Shown: one piece after another, positions 7,322-12,915 of the stretch
Numbering within the stretch: position 1 is the first letter of the stretch
Layout of the letters: each line of letters begins with the position of its first letter
Source of the DNA: Mucilaginibacter sp. UBA4741
GTDB taxonomy: Bacteria; Bacteroidota; Bacteroidia; Sphingobacteriales; Sphingobacteriaceae
Length of the DNA stretch: 12,915 nt
Assembly: GCA_002403905.1 (NCBI GenBank)
Contig: DHIR01000040.1
Span: 1 to 12,915, forward strand
Direction: 5' to 3'
Position numbers and translations under genes: made by a program
The notes under the pieces: model-generated
What the model was told of the DNA's origin: nothing
What the model saw: only the letters and a program-made list of their open reading frames with translations
Database searches by the model: none

Positions 7322-8386
7322 TTAATCAATAAACTGTATTTGGTTATCAAGCAATTGTTCAAATTTAGCTTTTGCAGCCATATATTTATTGAGCAATGTT
7401 AACTGGTTTTGCGCCCGCAATAAATTATGGCCGGCATATTTAGTCTGATAGTAAATATCGCCATTTAAATGATCTGTTAAAAAGCGCATGGCTTGCATAT
7501 AGATCATAAACTTACCGGCGTAAAAGAACAAGGCCTTTTCAGCAGGAGTTAATACCTCGCCCATTTCTTCCATATAGCCTTTATAGATGGCCACAAAATG
7601 ATCTTCACGAACGTGGATCTTAGCCAAATTCTGCTCTTCTTCATTTGCGGGCGATAAGTAGGTACGCATCATATCGCCGACATCACTAATGTAGTAGCCG
7701 GGCATTACGGTATCCAGGTCTATCACACATAAACCTTTATCATCCGCATTAAATAATACGTTGTTTATTTTGGTGTCGTGATGGATAACCCTTAAAGGTA
7801 TCTCGCGGTTATTAACCAACTGCCGGTAGGTATTGGCTATGTCTATATATTCTTCTATTGCTTTAATTTCAATAGCAGCTTTATTTAACCTTTCCGCATC
7901 CGCGGTTTTTAGTGCCGATCTAAACTGATCTACCCGTAAATTAAGATTATGAAAATCGGGCAAAGTATATTTCAATTGGCCGGCATCGAAATCATTCAAT
8001 AGGCGTGAAAATTTACCGAACTGCTTTGCCGCCTCATAAGCTTCGGCACTTTGGGTTACCACATCAACCGTATGCGAATTTTTTATAAAGGGTAGTAAGC
8101 GATAATTATCGTCACCATCAATCACTAAGTATTGCCGGTCTAAAGCGAGTAACGGGGCGGGGAAAAGATAACCTGGAGCGGTTTTATGCAGATAATCTTG
8201 CAGAAGCACTAAATTATCCGCGATATCCTGCGGCGATTTAAATACATTGGTGTTGATACGTTGCAGGATATAAGCATTATCTCCCGCCAAAATCTTCCAC
8301 GTATTATTTATCAATCCCGAGCCAAACGGCTCAACAGCCGTACTATCCGCATTTAAACCAAAGGCGTTAAGGATATTTGTAAGCAT
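7322..8386 (-). CDS. APH-fold sugar kinase, NahK-like (putative N-acetylhexosamine 1-kinase)
   Basis: A 354-residue cytoplasmic kinase with no signal peptide, of the aminoglycoside-phosphotransferase/choline-kinase fold. The N-lobe opens with EPFGSGLINNTW (19-30), a nucleotide-binding loop, followed by ILQRIN (40-45). The catalytic loop is IHHDTKINNVLF (201-212), fitting HxDxxxxN with D204 as base and N209 as metal ligand; VIDLDTVMPG (221-230) supplies D223/D225 as the DFG equivalent. The wording GSGxINxT, ILQRIN and HDTKINNV resembles bifidobacterial NahK, which phosphorylates GlcNAc/GalNAc at C1. These proteins were long labelled 'mucin desulfatase' or 'phosphotransferase family' in databases. 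It is the promoter-proximal gene of the cassette, consistent with phosphorylating sugars released by the exported enzymes. Kinase assignment is strong; the exact sugar is inference. Confidence 0.8.
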   Translation of the reverse strand: MLTNILNAFGLNADSTAVEPFGSGLINNTWKILAGDNAYILQRINTNVFKSPQDIADNLVLLQDYLHKTAPGYLFPAPLLALDRQYLVIDGDDNYRLLPFIKNSHTVDVVTQSAEAYEAAKQFGKFSRLLNDFDAGQLKYTLPDFHNLNLRVDQFRSALKTADAERLNKAAIEIKAIEEYIDIANTYRQLVNNREIPLRVIHHDTKINNVLFNADDKGLCVIDLDTVMPGYYISDVGDMMRTYLSPANEEEQNLAKIHVREDHFVAIYKGYMEEMGEVLTPAEKALFFYAGKFMIYMQAMRFLTDHLNGDIYYQTKYAGHNLLRAQNQLTLLNKYMAAKAKFEQLLDNQIQFID

Positions 8387-8401
8387 ACATTATAGTAAAC
8401 C

Positions 8402-8409
8402 CAAACGTA
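8402..8409 (-). promoter_or_regulatory. Candidate -7 box for the kinase-phosphatase-glycosidase cassette
   Basis: On the - strand this reads TACGTTTG, a perfect match to the Bacteroidota -7 motif TAnnTTTG. It lies 15 nt upstream of the kinase start codon in the 84-nt gap after bshA. No clear TTG is found at the expected -33 distance, and the leader would be very short, so the call is tentative. Confidence 0.3.
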
Positions 8410-8455
8410 ATCATTTGTGCGCATAACAGCTTATGGAAATTTAAAGTTGTACCTG

Positions 8456-8471
8456 GGTGTATATATACACC
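8456..8471. promoter_or_regulatory. 16-bp perfect palindrome at the bshA stop, upstream of the kinase cassette
   Basis: GGTGTATATATACACC is a perfect inverted repeat with an alternating TA core. Its last base is the first base of the bshA stop codon as read on the + strand (8471-8473, CTA). It lies 69 nt upstream of the kinase start. It could be an operator for a dimeric regulator of the cassette. As an RNA hairpin it has no T-run and an AU-rich core, so it is a poor intrinsic terminator. Confidence 0.4.
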
Positions 8472-9628
8472 TACGCTTTTGCGCAACTGGCGGCTTGTGC
8501 CCGGGTTTTGGCTATTACCTCAATATAATAGCTCTCATATATAGGTAATATCTTAGCCAGGTCGAACTCTTTAGCGCGGGCCAGCGCGTTTTCTTTAAAG
8601 GTTGCCAGGCGGGCCTCGTCCTCTAAAATATAGATGGCGCTATCAGCCATGCCTTGTATATCGCCAATGTCTTTTAAAAAGCCGGTTACGCCGTCAATGT
8701 TTAATTCGGGCAAGCCCCCAGCATTCGAGCTTATTACAGGCACTTTACAAGCCATTGCCTCTAACGCTGCCAAGCCAAAACTTTCAGATTGTGATGGCAT
8801 CAGGAATAAGTCGGAAACAGATAATATTTCTTCAATAGCATCCTGTTTACCTAAAAAGCGGGTATCATCGCCCACGCCCAGATCGCGGCATAGTTGCTCG
8901 CAATCACTACGCTCGCCGCCATCGCCCACCATTAATAGTTTAGATGGGATCTTCTCCCGGATCTTGGCGAAAATGCGTACCACGTCCTCGGTACGTTTAA
9001 CCTTACGGAAGTTGGAAGTATGTATTAGTATTTTTTCACCTTCGGGAGCAATCGCTCGTTTAAAGTGATCCTTAGCCTGTAGGTTAAAACGGTTAAGGTC
9101 TATAAAGTTGGGGATAACCCTGATATCATTCTCTATCTCAAAAAACTCGTAAGTATCTTTCCTTAAACTTTCAGATACGGCGGTAACACCGTCTGATTTA
9201 TTGATAGAAAAAGTAACAACCGGTTTATAGGTGCGATCTTTACCAACCAGTGTAATATCGGTACCGTGTAGGGTAGTTACCACCGGGATATAAATGCCGT
9301 AGGTTTGCAATATCTGCTTTGCCATAAACGCCGCCGAAGCATGCGGAATAGCATAGTGTACGTGCAAAATATCTAGTTTTTCAAATAGTACCACATCAAC
9401 CAAACGGCTGGCCAAAGCCAACTCATAAGGAGGGTAATCAAACAAAGGATATTTGGATACAGATACCTCGTGGTAAAAAAGGTTTTCTGAGAAGAAATCC
9501 AATCGGGCGGGTTGGTTATAGGTGATAAAATGCACCTGGTGTCCATTATCGGCAAGGGCCTTGCCTAACTCTGTGGCTACAACCCCGCTACCACCAAAGG
9601 TAGGGTAACAAACTATTCCGATCTTCAT
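8471..9628 (-). CDS. bshA: N-acetyl-alpha-D-glucosaminyl L-malate synthase BshA
   Basis: Cytoplasmic GT4-family retaining glycosyltransferase for the first step of bacillithiol synthesis: UDP-GlcNAc plus L-malate gives GlcNAc-alpha-malate. The 385-residue length fits the family. Residues 1-20 contain the start MKIGIVCYPTFGGSGVVATE, with the GGSG loop (12-15) near the donor/acceptor site; HVHYAIPHA (89-97) and TLHGTDITLVG (119-129) follow, with H121 and D124; VSESLRKDTYEFF marks the domain linker; and SQSESFGLAALEAMA (279-293) holds the E282/E290 EX7E pair of GT4 enzymes, then NAGGLPELN. The start ATG at 9626-9628 is the family start. No bshB or bshC lies in the window. The gene reads the same way as the kinase cassette downstream but an 84-nt gap with promoter-like elements separates them. 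No clear promoter for bshA was found in the gap to the VOC gene. Confidence 0.93.
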   Translation of the reverse strand: MKIGIVCYPTFGGSGVVATELGKALADNGHQVHFITYNQPARLDFFSENLFYHEVSVSKYPLFDYPPYELALASRLVDVVLFEKLDILHVHYAIPHASAAFMAKQILQTYGIYIPVVTTLHGTDITLVGKDRTYKPVVTFSINKSDGVTAVSESLRKDTYEFFEIENDIRVIPNFIDLNRFNLQAKDHFKRAIAPEGEKILIHTSNFRKVKRTEDVVRIFAKIREKIPSKLLMVGDGGERSDCEQLCRDLGVGDDTRFLGKQDAIEEILSVSDLFLMPSQSESFGLAALEAMACKVPVISSNAGGLPELNIDGVTGFLKDIGDIQGMADSAIYILEDEARLATFKENALARAKEFDLAKILPIYESYYIEVIAKTRAQAASCAKA

Positions 9629-9770
9629 TAACGTTGAAATCTGTTATTATAATTAATAATGCAAGTTTAACAGCAATTTACCGTAATAGTGTTAGCAATT
9701 TGTAATATTAATGGGATATCGGATTTTTCACTGTTGTCTATTTTTCAAGGTGTTCAAGAGGGCTTCGCCG
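9629..9770. other. Intergenic stretch between divergent bshA and VOC genes, no gene seen
   Basis: This AT-rich stretch should hold the bshA promoter on the - strand, but no -33/-7 pair with acceptable spacing stands out. It contains ATATCGGATTT at 9716-9726, which matches the outer edge of the second palindromic repeat (10305-10315), and a tiny GGC-TTC-GCC hairpin at 9761-9769. Confidence 0.4.
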
Positions 9771-9874
9771 TTTCGGATGTGCAATTTCGGATTTGCTTTG
9801 CAGACTACCTATCATTTTTAAATTATAAATTAGAAAAATTATAAATCCGAAATCGCACATCCGAAATTCGAAAT
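9771..9874 (+). repeat. Palindromic repeat element, copy 1
   Basis: The left arm 9771-9794 and right arm 9843-9866 are inverted repeats matching at 23 of 24 positions (right arm begins AAATCCGAAATCGCACATCC). They flank a 48-nt AT-rich centre. The element ends just before the VOC start codon (9882). Two blocks recur in copy 2 in the same orientation: 9782-9814 against 10324-10356 (29 of 33 identical, including TTTGCAG and CTATCA) and 9843-9874 against 10387-10418 (30 of 32). Conservation of the asymmetric centre shows this is a dispersed element, not just local symmetry. No transposase is nearby. Confidence 0.85.
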
Positions 9875-9881
9875 TAAAATT

Positions 9882-10304
9882 ATGGAAACTGCAATCAACT
9901 TAAATATTAACGCCATACAACATATAGGCATCCCGGTAACAAATGTGGTTAACTCGGCTGTATTTTACAGCAAACTTGGATTTAGTAATGTGATGGAAAA
10001 ACCGTTTGACCATAATGGCGAACAAGGTACCTGCGTTATGATGAAACGTAACGAAATGATCATTGAGCTTTATCAAATGCCTGATAGTGTGCTGCCCCAA
10101 ATTGCTTCAAGAAAAGACGGCCACGTAGACCACATCGCTTTTGATGTAGCAGACATTGACGAAGCCTACGCCATTGTTAAAGACGGTGGATTTAACATTA
10201 TTGAACCCGAGCCGGTGTTTTTACAATTCTGGAAAAATGGCTGTAAGTATTTTAATATACTAGGGCCTGATGGGGAAAGGTTGGAGTTTAATCAGGTGTT
10301 ATAA
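9882..10304 (+). CDS. VOC-family (glyoxalase I fold) metalloenzyme
   Basis: A 140-residue cytoplasmic protein of the vicinal oxygen chelate superfamily with two beta-alpha-beta-beta-beta modules. The four expected metal ligands are present: H14 in IQHIGIPV, E62 in MIIELYQ, H84 in HVDHIAFDV and E135 in ERLEFNQ. The full set suggests an active divalent-metal enzyme such as a lactoylglutathione-lyase-like isomerase, epimerase or thiol transferase. The substrate cannot be read from the sequence. The start ATG 9882 gives a short lead before the first strand, as usual. It is alone in its unit: divergent from bshA, convergent with the serine hydrolase gene, and bracketed by two palindromic repeats whose arms end 7 nt before the start codon and begin 3 nt after the stop. 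Proximity to bshA allows a bacillithiol-dependent role, but this is speculative. Confidence 0.85.
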   Translation: METAINLNINAIQHIGIPVTNVVNSAVFYSKLGFSNVMEKPFDHNGEQGTCVMMKRNEMIIELYQMPDSVLPQIASRKDGHVDHIAFDVADIDEAYAIVKDGGFNIIEPEPVFLQFWKNGCKYFNILGPDGERLEFNQVL

Positions 10305-10420
10305 ATATCGGATTTCGGATTTTCGATTTCGGATTTGTTTTGCAGGCTATCTATCAAATTTATAAATAACAAATAGTAAGAATTATAAATCCGAAATCGA
10401 ACATCCGAAATCCGAAATCA
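10305..10420 (+). repeat. Palindromic repeat element, copy 2
   Basis: The left arm 10308-10336 and right arm 10387-10415 are inverted repeats matching at 28 of 29 positions around a 50-nt AT-rich centre. The arms are built of iterated TTTCGGA/TCCGAAA units. The element fills almost exactly the 116-nt gap between the stop codons of two convergent genes, so its transcript from either side would fold into a long hairpin and could act as a two-way transcription barrier, although no long T-run follows. It shares arms and the asymmetric centre with copy 1. Confidence 0.85.
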
Positions 10421-12229
10421 TCAAAGCCCTTTCGCAATCGCTTTATAAACCACATCCTGTATTCTCGGCCTGATGTTAAGGCTGCCCAGTTTGCTGCTTG
10501 CTTTAGGATAGGTGCGGTTTGATAAGAATATGTACACCAGGTTATATTTAGGATCAACCCAAACACAAGTGCCTGTGTACCCGGTATGGCCGTAACTCTC
10601 TGGTGATGCAAGCTCGGATGGATAATGATGATCAGTAAGCGGATCCCACCTGTCAAAACCCAAGCCCCGGCGACTTACGGGCGATTGTTTGGCGGTAAAC
10701 TGCTCGACCGTTTCGGGTTTAAAAAATTGGTCGCCGCCGTAGGTGCCTTTGTTTAGCAGCATTTGATACAGTATAGCCAGGTCATTAGCGCTGGCAAACA
10801 GCCCGGCATGCCCGGCAACACCGCCCATTAACGCGGCTGTAGGGTCATTTACATAACCAACTAACTCCGAATGGCGGTAAACCTCATCGTCTTCTGATGG
10901 CACGATCTGCGCAAGCGGAAACCTATAAAGCGGCAAGAACCCGGCGGTTTGCATACTTAACCTGTTATAAAATTGCTGCTGTACATAGGTGTTAAGCGGC
11001 GTAGCGAGGATGTTTTCTATAACCTGCTGCATAAATATCATGCTCAAATCACTGTACACATATTGCCCGCGCGTTTTAAGCGGCGAGTTAAGCATAGCCG
11101 GCAGCATAATGTCTTTATAATAATCCTTACGTAAATAGTAGCCATTGTTAACTTTAATAGGGTAATCGGCTGATGAATCAGCGCTATGGTCCGTAGGTTT
11201 TATTTTGTCGAAAGTTGGTATATCGGGGATCAAACCTGCCTGGTGCAATAATATTTCGCGTACCTGTAAACCGGCTTTATTGGTATTACGGGTAACCGGC
11301 CAATAATAACTTAGGGTCGAGTCAATATTTAGCTTCCCTTCCTCTTTCAACTGCATTGCCGTAATAGTAGTGGCGGATATTTTGGTCATGGACGCTACAT
11401 CAAAAATGTCGGTGATCTTATCCGACATATCAGCGGCATAAGTATGGTAGCCGTAGGCTTTATTAAATATCACTTTACCGTCCTTTGCCACCAATACCAC
11501 GCAGCCGGGTGTGGCGTGTTCCACCATGGCTTCTTTAGCAATTTTGTCAATGTCCTGCAGGTTGTTAGCGTTGATGCCTACCGCCTCGGGTACGGTATAT
11601 TCCAGCCGGGTCTTTTCGGTTAAAAATCCTGCGCCAAACCTGTAACGCTGGGTAATACTGCTATTTATTTTTGCAGTGATGGCAACACCGCCAAATATGG
11701 CCTGTGCGCTAAAGTAAGCAGCACCTTCTGATGTCCGCTCAGAATAAACAATGGGGGCGTTTACCTCATTTAATTTGTCTAAAGAAGCTCCTTTACCAAA
11801 ATAGGCCACAATCAAATTTCTTTGTTGCTGATTATCGGTAATGAATTTGATCAATTGGTTATTATCCAGATCGGCCTCAGTAAGCTGAACAATGATGGTA
11901 TTGTATGATTTTAGATCGTTAGTAAGATGAATTATGTTTTGTTTACCGGTATATCCAGCTACGCTAAAAGATTGCACTTGGGCATATTTATTCATCAGGC
12001 TATCAAAGCCGGAAGCAAATTGGTTTGATAAATGCACACTGGCAATTTTAAGATTGCCAACATTGCGTAGCGGGATAAGCGAGTTATTGTTATTTAACAA
12101 CACGGTTGATTTCTCAACCAGTTTTTGTTCTCTTAAATAAATCTGACCGGAGTTTTGTGCACATGCAGAATTGAATAAGGTAAATGCCAATAAAATTATA
12201 AGCAAGCAATTAGGCTTATTTTCGTTCAT
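10421..12229 (-). CDS. Exported serine hydrolase (beta-lactamase family) with orphan GH3 C-terminal domain
   Basis: A 602-residue exported protein. Residues 1-24 form a signal peptide (FNSACAQ; lipobox position -3 is N, so lipidation is doubtful). Residues about 30-200 resemble the GH3 C-terminal domain: REQKLVEKSTVLLNNNNSLIPL (33-54), KIASV, YNTIIVQL, and AIFGGVAITAKI. The GH3 catalytic barrel that should precede it is absent. Residues about 215-600 are a class C beta-lactamase/esterase-type domain: S280-M-T-K283 (SxxK nucleophile), Y392-S-D394 (YxN variant), GGVAGHAGLFAS and H548-T-G550 (KTG equivalent). It is probably a periplasmic peptidase or esterase, perhaps acting on peptidoglycan stem peptides. 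Fusions of GH3 with this hydrolase are known in Bacteroidota, so this may be a trimmed derivative. The start ATG 12227-12229 lies inside the end of the amidohydrolase gene (14-nt overlap), suggesting translational coupling. Antibiotic hydrolysis is unlikely. Confidence 0.85.
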   Translation of the reverse strand: MNENKPNCLLIILLAFTLFNSACAQNSGQIYLREQKLVEKSTVLLNNNNSLIPLRNVGNLKIASVHLSNQFASGFDSLMNKYAQVQSFSVAGYTGKQNIIHLTNDLKSYNTIIVQLTEADLDNNQLIKFITDNQQQRNLIVAYFGKGASLDKLNEVNAPIVYSERTSEGAAYFSAQAIFGGVAITAKINSSITQRYRFGAGFLTEKTRLEYTVPEAVGINANNLQDIDKIAKEAMVEHATPGCVVLVAKDGKVIFNKAYGYHTYAADMSDKITDIFDVASMTKISATTITAMQLKEEGKLNIDSTLSYYWPVTRNTNKAGLQVREILLHQAGLIPDIPTFDKIKPTDHSADSSADYPIKVNNGYYLRKDYYKDIMLPAMLNSPLKTRGQYVYSDLSMIFMQQVIENILATPLNTYVQQQFYNRLSMQTAGFLPLYRFPLAQIVPSEDDEVYRHSELVGYVNDPTAALMGGVAGHAGLFASANDLAILYQMLLNKGTYGGDQFFKPETVEQFTAKQSPVSRRGLGFDRWDPLTDHHYPSELASPESYGHTGYTGTCVWVDPKYNLVYIFLSNRTYPKASSKLGSLNIRPRIQDVVYKAIAKGL

Positions 12230-12915
12230 ATACTTTCTCTCCGTTTATATAGGTTTTTAATACGTTTACTTTGGGTAGCGCGTTTGCACTGGCTTTCATC
12301 AAATCCTGGTCGGTTATTACAAAATCGGCATACTTGCCAACCTCAATACTGCCTTTTTCTTTTTCTTCGAAATTAGCTTTAGCGGCCCAAATGGTCATGC
12401 CTTTTAATGCTTCGGTGCGGCTTAACGCGTTCTCTATTTGGAAACCATTGGCCGGGAATCCTTTTTGGTCCTTACGCACCACCGCAGCGTAAAAAGTATA
12501 AATAGGGCTGATATTCTCTACCGGGAAATCGGTACCCAAAGGGATCCAGCCGTTTTGTTCCATCAATTGTTTATAGGCATATGCCGATTTTAACCGCTGG
12601 CTACCTAGCCGCTGCCCGGCCCAATACATATCAGACGTAGCATGCGTAGGTTGTACCGACGGAATAATGCTGTATTGACCAAACATGCTCATATCTTTAG
12701 GAGCGATCACCTGCGAATGTTCAATACGCCAGCGGCGATCATTTTTGCCTTTTAGTACAGCGGCATAAACTTTAAGCATCACCCTGTTGGCCGAGTCGCC
12801 AATGGCATGGGTACACATTTGGAAACCTTTATCGGCAATTTTTTTAGCTACTTCCTCAAAATGCTTTTGGCTGCTTAGTAAGAAGCCGCTCCAGTTTTTT
12901 TGATCGGTGTAGGGT
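12216..12915 (-). CDS. Amidohydrolase family 3 (YtcJ-like), C-terminal part
   Basis: The reading frame is open from the right window edge to TAA at 12216-12218; only about the last 232 codons are visible and the start lies outside. FQMCTHAIGDSANRV carries the metal-binding His of the amidohydrolase barrel, RRWRIEHSQVI the next His, and IPLGTDFPVE the late Asp of the active site. YADFVITDQDLM and the end NVLKTYINGEKVY are the usual return of the chain to the small beta-sandwich domain. This fits PF07969 (YtcJ-like) metal-dependent amidohydrolases, whose substrates are mostly unknown N-acyl or amide compounds. Whether it has a signal peptide cannot be seen. It overlaps the downstream serine hydrolase gene by 14 nt in a different frame, so the two are co-transcribed and probably coupled. 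Confidence 0.87.
   Translation of the reverse strand, partial: PYTDQKNWSGFLLSSQKHFEEVAKKIADKGFQMCTHAIGDSANRVMLKVYAAVLKGKNDRRWRIEHSQVIAPKDMSMFGQYSIIPSVQPTHATSDMYWAGQRLGSQRLKSAYAYKQLMEQNGWIPLGTDFPVENISPIYTFYAAVVRKDQKGFPANGFQIENALSRTEALKGMTIWAAKANFEEKEKGSIEVGKYADFVITDQDLMKASANALPKVNVLKTYINGEKVYERK

Noticed and set aside
395..8386. A polysaccharide utilisation locus
   Set aside because: There is no SusC/SusD pair, anti-sigma factor or hybrid sensor; the hydrolases are in separate units on opposite strands.
8634..9068. 144-codon + strand open frame opposite bshA
   Set aside because: It lies wholly inside the antisense of a well-supported bshA gene, and its translation has no recognisable domain.
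9882..10304. Fosfomycin or bleomycin resistance protein
   Set aside because: The VOC fold and four metal ligands are shared by many enzymes; no resistance-specific motif can be identified.
9771..10420. Insertion sequence with terminal inverted repeats and the VOC gene as cargo
   Set aside because: The flanking elements are direct copies of a self-complementary repeat, not one inverted pair; there is no transposase and no clear target duplication.
9716..10420. CRISPR array from the repeated TCCGAAA units
   Set aside because: The units are short and contiguous within palindromes, without regular spacers or cas genes.
10421..12229. Antibiotic resistance beta-lactamase
   Set aside because: The SxxK, YxD and HTG pattern and the GH3_C domain fit the broad serine hydrolase/esterase group rather than true AmpC.

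Overview
The window looks like a chromosomal segment from a Bacteroidota, most likely Sphingobacteriaceae (Mucilaginibacter or Pedobacter type). This is inferred from the gene content (BshA of bacillithiol synthesis, a ricin-lectin/GH76 mannanase, a GH123-like DUF6067 protein, a DUF1624 membrane protein), from starts without Shine-Dalgarno sequences, and from promoter-like TAnnTTTG motifs. No tRNA, rRNA, CRISPR array, integrase or transposase is visible, and there is no SusC/SusD pair, so this is not a classical polysaccharide utilisation locus.

Layout. Left, + strand: an imperfect hairpin at the window edge (1-46), a probable 52-residue two-helix membrane protein (78-236), a perfect 14-bp LacI-type palindrome (302-315), a secreted ricin-lectin plus GH76 protein (395-1903) with an intrinsic terminator (1922-1955), and a DUF1624 acyltransferase-like membrane protein (2033-3217). 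Middle, - strand: a tight cassette transcribed right to left, made of a NahK-like sugar kinase (8386-7322), a secreted alkaline-phosphatase-superfamily enzyme (7319-6234) and a 999-residue envelope glycosidase (6219-3220), with gaps of 2 and 14 nt. Upstream of it on the same strand lies bshA (9628-8471). Right: a VOC-fold metalloenzyme gene (9882-10304, +) sits between two copies of a roughly 100-bp palindromic repeat. Beyond it are a secreted serine hydrolase carrying an orphan GH3 C-terminal domain (12229-10421, -) and the 3' end of an amidohydrolase gene (12915-12216, -), which overlap by 14 nt.

How the genes may work together. The kinase, phosphatase and glycosidase read as one catabolic unit: an exported hydrolase and an exported phosphoesterase release sugars that the cytoplasmic kinase phosphorylates. 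Similarity of the kinase to N-acetylhexosamine 1-kinase and of the glycosidase to GH123 points to an N-acetylhexosamine-containing substrate, but this is inference. The amidohydrolase and serine hydrolase form a second coupled pair.

Most worth following: (i) the two same-orientation palindromic repeats bracketing the VOC gene, (ii) the kinase-phosphatase-DUF6067 cassette, and (iii) the serine hydrolase that keeps a GH3 C-terminal domain without its catalytic barrel. I do not see a clear-cut new defence or mobile system.
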